Shown piece by piece: positions 44,389-53,386 of a stretch of DNA of 54,194 nucleotides. The DNA comes from Croceicoccus bisphenolivorans (lineage in GTDB: Bacteria > Pseudomonadota > Alphaproteobacteria > Sphingomonadales > Sphingomonadaceae). The DNA lies in contig NZ_LRSE01000018.1 in the NCBI RefSeq assembly GCF_001634625.1, forward strand, positions 1-54,194, in the 5' to 3' direction. Within the stretch, counting starts at the first letter, position 1, and every line of letters starts with the position of its first letter. Made by a program: the position numbers and the translations under genes. Below the pieces are notes generated by a model, which worked only from the letters and a program-made list of their open reading frames with translations, had not been told where the DNA came from and did no database searches.

Positions 44389-44949
44389 GGTCCGGCAATA
44401 TCCCGATTGTGTCTTGGCGATTCATAAATGAGCGGTCTACCGAGGGCAACTCGACAGCGTGGCGATATGGCGGCGCTTGCCGCAATCGCCACACCGACGC
44501 ATCCTCCAATGCCGCCAGGAAGGGGCCAAGACAAGCTCTGACCGTGACAAAAAACTTGCACAAGGCTGCAATGGCGCGCAAGAATATCGCAAGATATATT
44601 CCACTGGTAAGCATTGAGTGGATTTGATGCCCGGAATCTCGGTCTGCGAGCGACCCGCCAGATGGGCTAAAGAAGATATGGCCGGTAATAATTCACTTAT
44701 AATCTCAATAAAGTTTCTCGAAAAATATCCAGCTACGATTCTTTGGAATAATATATTGAACATGAAAAATATATTTATTAAATGCATGAATATAAATGAT
44801 AAATAATTTAATATGCAATATATTCAGTATTTTCGGTCTTAAACATCATCGTTTATGGATATTATTTTAGATCCGACATGACAGTAAATGTTACATAAAG
44901 ATGGATATTAGTTAATTCCGTCTCCGCTAAATCTTGCTAGCAGCGATGC
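44389..44949. other. AT-rich divergent spacer between response regulator and kinase
   Basis: 561 bases without a convincing gene. The part from about 44690 to 44930 is much richer in A/T than any neighbour. Regulon motif C lies at 44584. Short open frames here have no family features. Confidence 0.7.
44584..44597. promoter_or_regulatory. Inverted repeat ATATC-GCAA-GATAT (regulon motif, site C)
   Basis: Perfect 5-4-5 repeat followed by ATT, in the spacer between response regulator (start 44388) and kinase (start 44950). Its place suggests autoregulation of the two-component system. Confidence 0.6.
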
Positions 44950-46617
44950 ATGAGTTTCTCGACAATGATCAGACATAATCTGGCTCTACTTGCGAGCAGG
45001 ATGATCTGCGCCGTGGCGCTCGTGGCCATCGCCCTGACAGACCCTGCGATGCCGGGCTTCCAGCTTGAATTCGACGATGTCTTTGCGCTTTGTTACCTGG
45101 TCTGGGTCACGGCCACCACGATCGCTTCGCTGCGTAGCTGGTTCGTGGACTTCGTCTTTTCCGCCCCGCTGATCATTGCGGACATCGTCGCGTTTACCGT
45201 GCTGCTGATATTCCTGCCGGTTCACGACGATGCCATGATCGCTTCCACATTATCCTTTCTGGCACACATCGTCTTTACCAGCGTCCTGCGCTGGCGATCG
45301 CGCCTCGCCTATGCGCTTGCTGCGTCCGTCTACGTCAACCTGTTCTGGATGCTGGAAGTGATCTTGATCGATTTTCACGCACAGCCGGGGGGCTCTGCGC
45401 ATGCCTTGCGCATGGGGCTTTTCGCGATCGTGGGATCGATAGTGATATTCTGCGCCAGCCGGCAGATATCCCGATCCGTCCCGGTGCGGTTCCGGGCCGA
45501 AGATCCGGAGGCCGGGCTGCCGCTTCCGGTCTCGGCTTTCGACTACATCAGCAACACGACCGGGGCGAGGCGGATCGTGTTCTGCTGGAAGGATCGCTAC
45601 GATTCGCGAAAGTTCGCTTTCGATTCCAGGCAGCTGGATGGCGACCTCAGGAAACTGGACGATCGCGCAGGCAAGGGCGACCACACCCCTGTCGAACTTG
45701 ACTTCACGCAGGTGCTTGCATTCAGAGAGCTTGCGCCGATGCTGTTCGACCTCGCCCGCGAAAGGGCGCTGATCCAGCGCGGCGGAATGATCTCGATTCA
45801 GGAACGGGGGCCGATACCGGGGGCGAAGCTGCTGAAGGACCTTGGCGTCGTGCGGGGAATCTGTATGCCGATCATCACGGTAGAGGGGACCGACTGGCTG
45901 ATCCTTAGCGACATCCCGCTGCTGGGGTGGTCGCACTTGCGCAGCGCCGATGCCATCTGCACCGAACTGGCGCAGGAAGTGGATGTCCAGATCAGCGCTC
46001 TTAACGCAAGAGAGGCCGCGCTTGCAGGCTTGCGTCAGGCTATCGCCCGCGACCTGCACGATAGCGTGGCGCATTCGCTTGCCGGTGCGAAATACCTGTT
46101 GCTGGCACTGCGCACGCGGGTGGCCGACAGCCCTGGAGCGGTGGAAGAGATCGATGCCATCCGCGATGCGCTGGAGGCCGAGCATCGCAATGTCCGCCAG
46201 TTGATCACCCAGCTTCGAGATAGCGAGCCGGATACCGGGCTGCGCAATTTCATCGAGGATGTAACCGCGATAATTCCCAATCTGGCGTTGCGCTGGCACC
46301 TTTCGGTCGAACTGGTCGATTCCGACTATCGCCTCATGGTTCCGGCTTGGCTCTCGCTCGAACTGCAGCAACTGGTGCGCGAAGCCGTTTCGAATGCCGC
46401 TCGGCACGGCAAGGCGAGCGCGTTGACGGTGCAATGTCGGCGCAAGGCAACCCGGATCGAAATCACCGTGATCGATAACGGCAAGGGCTTCGCCGCAGAT
46501 GAGGTTGCCCGACCGCGTTCGATCAGTGAACGTATCGCACTGCTTGGAGGCGAGCTGGAGATGCAGTGCCGTCCCGGTGCAACCATCCTGCTGATGTCGT
46601 TTACGCTGCAGGAATGA
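44950..46617 (+). CDS. Membrane sensor histidine kinase (NarX/DesK-like, HisKA_3)
   Basis: 555 residues from ATG 44950. About six membrane helices occupy residues 8-180 (for example FVFSAPLIIADIVAFTVLLI and LRMGLFAIVGSIVIFCASRQ) without a large periplasmic loop, so the signal is likely sensed in the membrane. A cytosolic region of about 170 residues follows with no recognised domain. The HisKA_3 motif is AIARDLHDSVAHSLAG with phospho-His 370; the ATPase has LVREAVSNAARHG and VIDNGKGF. It is the natural partner of the regulator at 43765. Confidence 0.92.
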   Translation: MSFSTMIRHNLALLASRMICAVALVAIALTDPAMPGFQLEFDDVFALCYLVWVTATTIASLRSWFVDFVFSAPLIIADIVAFTVLLIFLPVHDDAMIASTLSFLAHIVFTSVLRWRSRLAYALAASVYVNLFWMLEVILIDFHAQPGGSAHALRMGLFAIVGSIVIFCASRQISRSVPVRFRAEDPEAGLPLPVSAFDYISNTTGARRIVFCWKDRYDSRKFAFDSRQLDGDLRKLDDRAGKGDHTPVELDFTQVLAFRELAPMLFDLARERALIQRGGMISIQERGPIPGAKLLKDLGVVRGICMPIITVEGTDWLILSDIPLLGWSHLRSADAICTELAQEVDVQISALNAREAALAGLRQAIARDLHDSVAHSLAGAKYLLLALRTRVADSPGAVEEIDAIRDALEAEHRNVRQLITQLRDSEPDTGLRNFIEDVTAIIPNLALRWHLSVELVDSDYRLMVPAWLSLELQQLVREAVSNAARHGKASALTVQCRRKATRIEITVIDNGKGFAADEVARPRSISERIALLGGELEMQCRPGATILLMSFTLQE

Positions 46618-47256
46618 TTGCCGACAGATCTGGGCCGTGTTTCCGCCATCCCGTCCAGCGTGATCAGGGCCACTGAGAGGACAAATGGGGCCTTTCGGTG
46701 GCATCGTGGTGCACCCTTTGAGCATCTTTTTGGTACAGCCAAATACATATCGGACGACTGCTATCGTGGATTTCATGGCGATAAGTCTGAAGTCTGATAT
46801 TTAGCGGCTCTAGCCATCCGCATCGTTCCGCACAGACGTGTGATCCGTTCGATTAGCTCCTTCTCGTTCCGGTCGAAGTGATGCGTGTGTCCCGGCCCCA
46901 GAATCCGGCGATTTTTTGTGAGCTGTGGAAGAGAACGGCTCGTAGTAACTAGGTGATAGACTTGCTTGCAGTTTGTCAAAGACACTTCGGCATTGTCGAA
47001 TTTTCCGCAGTTCGCCGAGACCGTCGATAATCCCGCTGTACAATTATGAACGTAGGGCTCGGGAATGGCGGCTATGTTGGTGGCTGCAGCCACGGCTTTT
47101 AATTCTTCCGTAACGGCGCCCCCCAACCAACTCTAGCCGTTCCACCTTTCGCACAGGACCGGCGGCCGTCGCCAAAAACCCGCCATTCCAGCCACCTCGA
47201 TCAACGCGGTAGCATTGCCCCTCACTCGTCGATTGCGATTTTTCGGCTGTTCAACG
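46618..47256. other. Gap after the kinase with one weak ORF and motif E
   Basis: 639 bases. A minus-strand frame at 46773-47126 (117 codons, TTG start) gives protein-like sequence in its second half (GPGHTHHFDRNEKELIERI), but I recognise no family and no ribosome site, so it is not called as a gene. It may be a decayed gene. Regulon-like motif E is at 46747. No terminator was recognised for the kinase or for phoD. Confidence 0.5.
46747..46760. promoter_or_regulatory. Half-conserved regulon motif ATATC-GGAC-GACTG (site E)
   Basis: Left arm and the flank ATAC-ATATC match sites A and D; the right arm keeps only GA. It follows the kinase gene, with no clear target on either side. It could be a decayed or fortuitous copy. 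Confidence 0.3.
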
Positions 47257-48831
47257 CTAGCACAGCTGCGCCTTATCCGGGTGCACCCGATAACTCGCCA
47301 GCGTGCTGAGCATGCTGCCCGGCGTCTGTACCCTGTCGAGAACCTTGACGTCCGTGCGCCATTCGTGCGGGCCAATGTCGAAGAGCTGATAGCCGCGCTG
47401 CTGGTTGTAGAGGCTGAAGTGCGGGTTGTCGCGCAGCAGAAAGCGCCGCTTCTCGCTGTCTGCCTGGCCGTCGCCCCCCGAACTGATGGAAGTACCGAGA
47501 AATTCGACGGCGGCGGCAGGGCCGTCCAATTCGTCATCGCGCACCGGGAGGTGCCCGACATTGTGGACGTGGGAATCCCCGCTGGCCACGACGACATTGG
47601 TCAACCCGTTGTCGCGGACGGCCTCGATCAGGCGCGCGCGCGCCGCAGGGTAGCCGCTCCAACTGTCGGGAGGGCCCGGCAGACGGATGCCGTCCGCATT
47701 CCTGCGGACGATCGGCATCATCCGCACCTGCTGCGCGATCAGGTTCCAGCAGGCCTGATTGCGCAGACCCGCGCCCAGCCATGCCTCTTGCGCGTTGCCG
47801 AGAACGGTCGACGTGGCATCGTCCCGCTTGCGGCATCCGCGTCCGGCCGGCGTCTCGCACAATTGTTGGCTGCGATGGCTGCGGGTGTCGAGGACATGCA
47901 TCCTGACCAGCCGTCCGAAGTCTAGCCGCCGGTACATGGTTAGCTCGCCAAGGCGCGGGGCCTGCGCCAGCCGCACTGGCATATGTTCATACCAAGCCTG
48001 CATCGCGACTATGCGCCGCGCCAGCACAGCCTCGCGGGAGCTGCCATGCTGATCGAACGAGGACACCCAGTTGTTGTCCACTTCGTGGTCGTCGAACGAC
48101 ATGATGAATGGCACCGCATGATGAGCCGCCTGCAGGTCCGGGTCCATCTTGTACTGCGCATAGCGCTGCCGGTATTCCGGGAGCGTGTAAACCTCATCGG
48201 TCAGGTGCCGCCGGTGGGCGTCCCGACCCTCCCGGTCCCGTATCGTGAAGCTGCTCTTGCGGCCGTATTCGTAGATATAGTCGCCGTAGTGGAAGACAGC
48301 GTCGAGGTCCGGTTCACTGGCAAGATGGCGCCAGGCTTCGTACCAACCCTGCGGATAGGCCTGGCAGCCCGCCAGCCCGAGGCGGAGCCGTTCCGGCAGC
48401 GCGTCTGCGGCCGGAGCCGTCCGCGCTCGCCCCACCGGGCTTGCTTCCACCCCGGTGACAAGGAAGCGGTACCAATAGAGGCGCGACGGCCGCAACCCGC
48501 TGACCTCTACATGAATGCTGTGCGCCAGATCGGGGTGCGCGATTTCCTCTCCACTGCGCACAACATGTGCGAAAGCCTCGTCTTCGGCCACTTCCCAGCG
48601 GACTTGCACGGCAAGTGGCGGCATCCCGGCGTCAGGCTGCAGGGGGTGGGGGGCAAGCCGCGTCCAGATCACGAAGCCGTCCGGCCAAGGATCGCCCGAT
48701 GCGACGCCAAGGCTGAAGGGGAAGGCACCGAACCTGGGCGCCGCCCATAGTCGGGCATGACGGCCCAGTCCCGCGAACAGGACTGCGCCGCTTGCCGATA
48801 CGAGGAAATTACGCCGGTGCAGCGCCATCAT
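47257..48831 (-). CDS. phoD: Alkaline phosphatase D / PhoD-type phosphodiesterase
   Basis: 524 residues from ATG 48831. Tat signal LHRRNFLVSASGAVLFAGLG (R-R-N-F-L), so it is exported folded. PhoD_N beta domain (FPFSLGVASGDPWPDGFVIW), then the metallophosphatase core: LGLAGCQAYPQG, FHYGDYIYEYG, MSFDDHEVDNNW and VVASGDSHVHN, supplying the Cys/Asp/His metal ligands of the Ca/Fe-type PhoD site. It releases phosphate from esters in the periplasm. It lies 45 nt after a receptor gene of the FecI/FecR system, suggesting joint use of a phosphorylated substrate. Confidence 0.92.
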   Translation of the reverse strand: MMALHRRNFLVSASGAVLFAGLGRHARLWAAPRFGAFPFSLGVASGDPWPDGFVIWTRLAPHPLQPDAGMPPLAVQVRWEVAEDEAFAHVVRSGEEIAHPDLAHSIHVEVSGLRPSRLYWYRFLVTGVEASPVGRARTAPAADALPERLRLGLAGCQAYPQGWYEAWRHLASEPDLDAVFHYGDYIYEYGRKSSFTIRDREGRDAHRRHLTDEVYTLPEYRQRYAQYKMDPDLQAAHHAVPFIMSFDDHEVDNNWVSSFDQHGSSREAVLARRIVAMQAWYEHMPVRLAQAPRLGELTMYRRLDFGRLVRMHVLDTRSHRSQQLCETPAGRGCRKRDDATSTVLGNAQEAWLGAGLRNQACWNLIAQQVRMMPIVRRNADGIRLPGPPDSWSGYPAARARLIEAVRDNGLTNVVVASGDSHVHNVGHLPVRDDELDGPAAAVEFLGTSISSGGDGQADSEKRRFLLRDNPHFSLYNQQRGYQLFDIGPHEWRTDVKVLDRVQTPGSMLSTLASYRVHPDKAQLC

Positions 48832-48876
48832 CGATCACCTGTCAGCATTTTGGAAAAGGACAAAACCCGCCGCGGT

Positions 48877-51800
48877 TCAGAATGTGGCGCGAATGCCCAC
48901 CGTTCCGTTGACGCCCGCGTTGTTGTAGTTGGCGACATGGTCAGGGACGGATCCCGCCTCATTGCTGACACCCGGCGCCAGCCGGTAGGTTGCCCGGTTG
49001 AGCAGGTTTCTAATCGAGAAGAATGCCTGTAACCCCCGCCTGATCCGGTAATTGCCCGAGAGGTTCACGTCCCAGCGCGCCTTGTCATAAGTGCCGGTGG
49101 AGATGGTCGCGGGCTTGTCGTCAGTCCAGACGGTGTTGAGATAGAGCCGTACCGGCCCGCTCTTGTAGGCCAGCGCCAGAGTGACCATGTTTTCAGGCGT
49201 CAGGGAAATCGGTTCGTCCGGGTGGGTGTAGGTATAGGAACCGCGCAAGGTCAGCCCCTTGAACGGATTGGGCAGCAAGCGTTCAAGCGAATAGTTGAAC
49301 TCCAGTTCCACGCCCTGGATGCTGATCGTGCCTTCGCCCACGGTGGTCGTCGTTCGGAAGGTGTAGTCGGCGTATTCCGTTCCAGTGTAGCCGAACTCCT
49401 GTGCCGTGAATTCCTGCGTCTGAAATGCGCCCTTCAAATCGTTACGGAAATAGTTAACAGCTACCAGCCCGACCGGCTCGAAATACTTGACCAAGCGGGC
49501 CGAGTAGTTGTTGGAAAGTTCGGGAGTCAGCCCCGGGTTCGGCGCGGTGACGGTCTGGGTGGTCTCGTTCACTGACCATACGCCTGCCAATACGCTCACT
49601 TCGGGGCGACGGATCGTCCGGCTGTAGCCAAGCTGCAAGTCGAGGTTGTCGGTGAAGGAGACCTTCGCCGAGGCGCTTGGGAAGAAATAGTCGTATTGGC
49701 CCTTACGTGCGACGCGAGGGCGCGACTCATACTGGTACTGAATGCCTTCGACCGTCGTCGCACGACCGGTCGATACCGAAACGTCATAGCCTGCCGCGAT
49801 CACTTCCTCGGCCGAAAGCGCGTCCGGTTCCAGCGCGGCAGTGCGCGTCTGTTCCCAGCGCAGCCCCGCGCGCAGCGCCAGCCAGTCGGCCGGCATTGCT
49901 GTCACCATCGAATAAGCGGCATAGGTATCTTCGTCGAAGTGACGGCTGTTGCCGATATAGGCGTTGTAGTAGTTCGTCGCCGTCATCAGTGGGCTGAACT
50001 CGTCGGGATGGTTGAGGAAATATTGCCCGATCAGGTAATTGCTGGGCATATACAGATACGAGGAGCCTGATAGCGTCTGGTACGTCAGCCCGGCTTCGTT
50101 AAAGCTGCTCCGGATGTCGCTCTGGGTCGCGGCAAGAAATTCCGCCGTGCTGAGCGGCCCGGTATAGACATAGCGGCTGGCCTCGCGCTGGTTTTCATAT
50201 TGGTAGGATGCCAGCTGAATCTTGCCGCCCGTCTTGATCGTGACGGGGAAGGCGCTGCCCGGCAGTTCGTAGGCAACATTGATCGCGCCGCCGGTGCGCT
50301 CGACCTTGGACGAGCGGCCGTCCTCGGCGTTGATGATGATCGACGACAGCGAATAGCTGGCCGGATCGCTCCAGTCAGCGCCGCTCAGCTGGCGAATGGT
50401 CCAATCGGTCGCCAAGTAGTCCTCGCTGCGCTGCGCGGAGTAGTTTCCGGAAGCCACCGGCGAGGCGACGGTGTACACCGCGTTTTCCTGCCCCATCGGA
50501 TCGTACCTGCTCTTCGAATTGGTGTAGAAGGCATTGCCGTCCACCGTCAGGTAGCTGCCGCGATATTCGAAACTGGGCGTGAGCGTCACGCTGGTGCCGA
50601 TCTTGGCGATCGTGTTGGCGGAGGCCTGCACCGTCGTGGTGCCATCCGCCAGTTGCGTGGTATAGTCGAAGGCCGGATCGCCGATCAGCCCAGCGCTACG
50701 GGCTCCGCTGGTGAAAACATGGGCGCGCTGTTCCGACAGGTTATAGGCCCGGTTGTAGATGCCCATGAACGACAGGGTCAGGTCGTCGGTCGCCTTGAAG
50801 TCGAGCGAAAGATTGCTGGAAAAGCGGTCTATTTCTTGCGAGGTGACGCGATTGGTCATCGTGGCAGAGACCATCGGGTCCGGACTGATGGCGGTGGCGT
50901 TGTAGTTCCATCCATGCTGGATTGTTTCCATTTCCGTATGGACGCGGGACAGGCTTGCGCTGGCTACCACGCCCAGCCGTCCGCCGAACAGGACATCGGA
51001 ATATTCGATCGATCCGCCGGGACGGAAGCGGCCATTGCCGCGCTTCTCGCCCGGTCCGGCCAGCTTACTGTCCCATAGGTCGGACTGGGTGGTAGTGTTC
51101 AGGGCAACAACGATGCGTCGCCCTTTGCGATCGAACGCGCGCTTCGTTCGCAGGTTGATTGTACCTGCCGGCGCGTTCGCATCGACGTCGGCGCTGACCG
51201 TCTTGGAAATTTCGATGGAATCGATGCTGCTGAGAGAAGCCTGCTCAAAGCTGAAAGAGCGCGAGGAGCTGGATCCGCCGTTGGCATCGGCCCCGGCGAT
51301 CGCGATGCCGTTGACCGTGATGGCCGTGTATTCCGGCGGCAGTCCGCGCAGACCGACATAGCGCACGCTGTCGTCTGCGCCGCCCTGGTTCTGCGTGATG
51401 ACGCCGGGCATGAACTTCAGGAATTCGCCGATATTGCTTTCGGAAACCTCGCCGAAGGATTCCGAGGACAGGCTGTTCTTGATGTCCATGGAATTGCGCT
51501 GGCTCATGATCGCCTTGGCATCGCCTTCGCGCGTACCCAGCACGATTATTTCACCGCTCGATGGGCCGTAGCCGGGCGCGGAGAGCGTGAAGTCGACTTC
51601 CACCGCCTTGCCAGCAGGAGTCTCCACCGTGACTTGCTCATCGGGATACCCGGTGAACGCGACGGAAATCTCGGTTGCGCCCGCCGGCACGTCCAGCAGC
51701 CGGTACTGCCCTCCGTCCCCGGTCGTCGCCGTCCTCTTTTCGCCCGTGGATGTCGTGACGCGGACAATGGCGTTGCGTTTGTACTCGCCGGTTGCAGCAT

Positions 51801-52170
51801 CGATTACGCGCCCGGAAATCGAGCCGGTTTCCGCCTGGTGCCTCGTGGCGGGGGCCATCACGATGCTGTAGCCGCCGCTCGGCGTGGCGCGATAATGCAG
51901 ACCCGTCCCTGCCAGCAACAGCTGGAGCGCCTTTTCCGGCGTGTACCTCCCCGTTACCGCGGAAGAACGGTGGTCCTGGGTCAGTTCCGACCTCGCCGTG
52001 ACGGCAACGCCAGCCTCGCGCGAAAATTCCAGCAGCGCCGAAGCCAGCGGCTGCGCGGGAATGTCGAAATCCCGTGTTGCCTCCTGCTCTTTGGCGCTGG
52101 CCGGGCTGCTGCCCGCTATCAGGGCCGGCACCGATGACATGCAGAGCAGTGCAATTGCGAACTTTTTCAC
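48877..52170 (-). CDS. TonB-dependent receptor with STN signalling domain
   Basis: 1097 residues from GTG 52170, chosen because GGGGG lies about 9 nt upstream and a signal peptide follows directly (KKFAIALLCMSSVPALIAGS, cut near ASAK); the frame extends to 52203. An STN domain (RDFDIPAQPLASALLEFSRE to about residue 100) passes the signal to FecR. A carboxypeptidase-regulatory-like domain follows (ISGRVIDAATGEYKRNAIVR), then the plug (GEFLKFMPGVITQNQGG, SIEISKTVSADVDANAPAGT) and a large barrel ending GIRATF. The plug style is that of sphingomonad/Caulobacter nutrient receptors rather than siderophore receptors. Confidence 0.92.
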   Translation of the reverse strand: MKKFAIALLCMSSVPALIAGSSPASAKEQEATRDFDIPAQPLASALLEFSREAGVAVTARSELTQDHRSSAVTGRYTPEKALQLLLAGTGLHYRATPSGGYSIVMAPATRHQAETGSISGRVIDAATGEYKRNAIVRVTTSTGEKRTATTGDGGQYRLLDVPAGATEISVAFTGYPDEQVTVETPAGKAVEVDFTLSAPGYGPSSGEIIVLGTREGDAKAIMSQRNSMDIKNSLSSESFGEVSESNIGEFLKFMPGVITQNQGGADDSVRYVGLRGLPPEYTAITVNGIAIAGADANGGSSSSRSFSFEQASLSSIDSIEISKTVSADVDANAPAGTINLRTKRAFDRKGRRIVVALNTTTQSDLWDSKLAGPGEKRGNGRFRPGGSIEYSDVLFGGRLGVVASASLSRVHTEMETIQHGWNYNATAISPDPMVSATMTNRVTSQEIDRFSSNLSLDFKATDDLTLSFMGIYNRAYNLSEQRAHVFTSGARSAGLIGDPAFDYTTQLADGTTTVQASANTIAKIGTSVTLTPSFEYRGSYLTVDGNAFYTNSKSRYDPMGQENAVYTVASPVASGNYSAQRSEDYLATDWTIRQLSGADWSDPASYSLSSIIINAEDGRSSKVERTGGAINVAYELPGSAFPVTIKTGGKIQLASYQYENQREASRYVYTGPLSTAEFLAATQSDIRSSFNEAGLTYQTLSGSSYLYMPSNYLIGQYFLNHPDEFSPLMTATNYYNAYIGNSRHFDEDTYAAYSMVTAMPADWLALRAGLRWEQTRTAALEPDALSAEEVIAAGYDVSVSTGRATTVEGIQYQYESRPRVARKGQYDYFFPSASAKVSFTDNLDLQLGYSRTIRRPEVSVLAGVWSVNETTQTVTAPNPGLTPELSNNYSARLVKYFEPVGLVAVNYFRNDLKGAFQTQEFTAQEFGYTGTEYADYTFRTTTTVGEGTISIQGVELEFNYSLERLLPNPFKGLTLRGSYTYTHPDEPISLTPENMVTLALAYKSGPVRLYLNTVWTDDKPATISTGTYDKARWDVNLSGNYRIRRGLQAFFSIRNLLNRATYRLAPGVSNEAGSVPDHVANYNNAGVNGTVGIRATF

Positions 52171-52203
52171 GACGAATACCCCCGAGTTCCTTGAACCGAT
52201 CAC

Positions 52204-52337
52204 AAGCGCGTGAGGCCCTTTTGCGCAGGCCTCGACGTGCTCTCGCGCTAAGGACGTCCGGACACGCGAAATCGGACAAAGAAATTACGGATGAAGTGAA
52301 AATTGCCGTAAAAGAGGTGTGCCAGCCGGTATTGCTG
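52204..52337 (-). promoter_or_regulatory. Presumed promoter region of the STN receptor
   Basis: About 165 nt separate the FecR stop from the receptor start, the only sizeable gap in this minus-strand set. Receptor genes of FecI/FecR systems are usually transcribed from such a gap by the ECF sigma factor. I could not define -35/-10 elements. Confidence 0.3.
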
Positions 52338-53372
52338 CTATTTAGACACGGCGCTGCGTCGCCGCAGCGTTACAGAGCCATCGGCCTCCCGGTCCACCGT
52401 CAGGGGGAGAATGTCGGGCAGGGTGTCCAGCATCTGATCGACTTGGCTCGCGCTGAAGGATGTCGTCAGGTGCTCGCTGGCAAGAGCCGGTGAGGCGATC
52501 TCGATGGGGTGAGGGTAATACCGTCTGGCATCGGCGATGATCTGGCCAAGGGCAGCGTCATGATAATCCAGATGGCCGCTGCGCCATGTACCGGCTTCCC
52601 CGCCCAGCGGCTCAGGGCGCGCCTGTCCGGAGCTGCCTGCGCTCAGCTTCTGGCCCGCGACGAGTGTGACGTACCCCTGCGCGCCGGGTTCGGGCTGCGG
52701 GTTTTCGGGATGTTCGCCAGCTGTGTCGGGCGCGACTTGCACCACGCCTTCCATCACCGATACGTGCACCCGCTTGCCGTCGAAATTGACGTTGAACTTG
52801 GTACCCACCACCCGGATGCGCTGGCCGCCGACCAGAACGACGAAAGGCCTGTTCCTGTCGGGAGAGACGGAGAAGAACGCTTCGCCACGCGTCAGCTGGA
52901 CGGTGCGTTCGGAGGGGGAAAAGGCCACGTTCAGGGCCGAATGCCCGCCGAGCGTTACGAGACTGCCGTCCTTGAGCGGAATTTCGCGGACTTCCGCGAT
53001 CTGGGTTTCGAATACCGGAGAGGCAGGGCGCAGCATCCACACGCTGCCAAGCACGAAAAGCGCCGCCAGGGCGGCCATGGCGAAGCGGGGCCGGTCGCGC
53101 GCGACAGGCGGCCCCGCCATAATGCCGCCGATCCGGCGGGTCCAGGCGACGAACCGTTCGCGCAGAGTCGGCGGCCCAAGCAGTTCAGCATAGCGCGGAT
53201 GCCGGCCAAGACTTGCGGCATCTTCCCAGACCCGGCACAGCGCCTCCGGGCTTGCCGAGCTGCGGTTGAGCACGATTTGCGGCATGGCTTCGAGGTGGCC
53301 GATCGCTGGCGGGACATGCTGCGGCGTACCGGCAACATCCGTTTCGGCTTCGCCTTCTCCCTGTCTGTGCAT
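52338..53372 (-). CDS. FecR-family anti-sigma / signal transducer
   Basis: 344 residues if started at ATG 53372, 14 nt after the sigma gene stop; ATG 53285 (MPQIVLNRSS) is possible. The cytosolic N-terminus resembles the sigma-binding region (ALCRVWEDAASLGRHPRYAE), followed by one membrane helix (RFAMAALAALFVLGSVWML). The periplasmic FecR domain reads LKDGSLVTLGGHSALNVAFS, VQLTRGEAFFSV and VGTKFNVNF. The C-terminal domain (LDYHDAALGQIIADARRYYP) is the part that meets the receptor STN domain. It relays receptor occupancy to the sigma factor. Confidence 0.9.
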   Translation of the reverse strand: MHRQGEGEAETDVAGTPQHVPPAIGHLEAMPQIVLNRSSASPEALCRVWEDAASLGRHPRYAELLGPPTLRERFVAWTRRIGGIMAGPPVARDRPRFAMAALAALFVLGSVWMLRPASPVFETQIAEVREIPLKDGSLVTLGGHSALNVAFSPSERTVQLTRGEAFFSVSPDRNRPFVVLVGGQRIRVVGTKFNVNFDGKRVHVSVMEGVVQVAPDTAGEHPENPQPEPGAQGYVTLVAGQKLSAGSSGQARPEPLGGEAGTWRSGHLDYHDAALGQIIADARRYYPHPIEIASPALASEHLTTSFSASQVDQMLDTLPDILPLTVDREADGSVTLRRRSAVSK

Positions 53373-53386
53373 GGTATGGCTGCCGG

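Noticed and set aside
44618-44806. 62-codon ORF in the AT-rich spacer
   Set aside because: No ribosome site or family; AT-rich intergenic DNA readily gives such frames.
45250-46776. 508-codon minus-strand frame opposite the histidine kinase
   Set aside because: Antisense to a kinase with intact motifs; no protein features.
46773-47126. 117-codon minus-strand ORF
   Set aside because: TTG start, no ribosome site, unknown family; described in the gap entry but not called as a gene.
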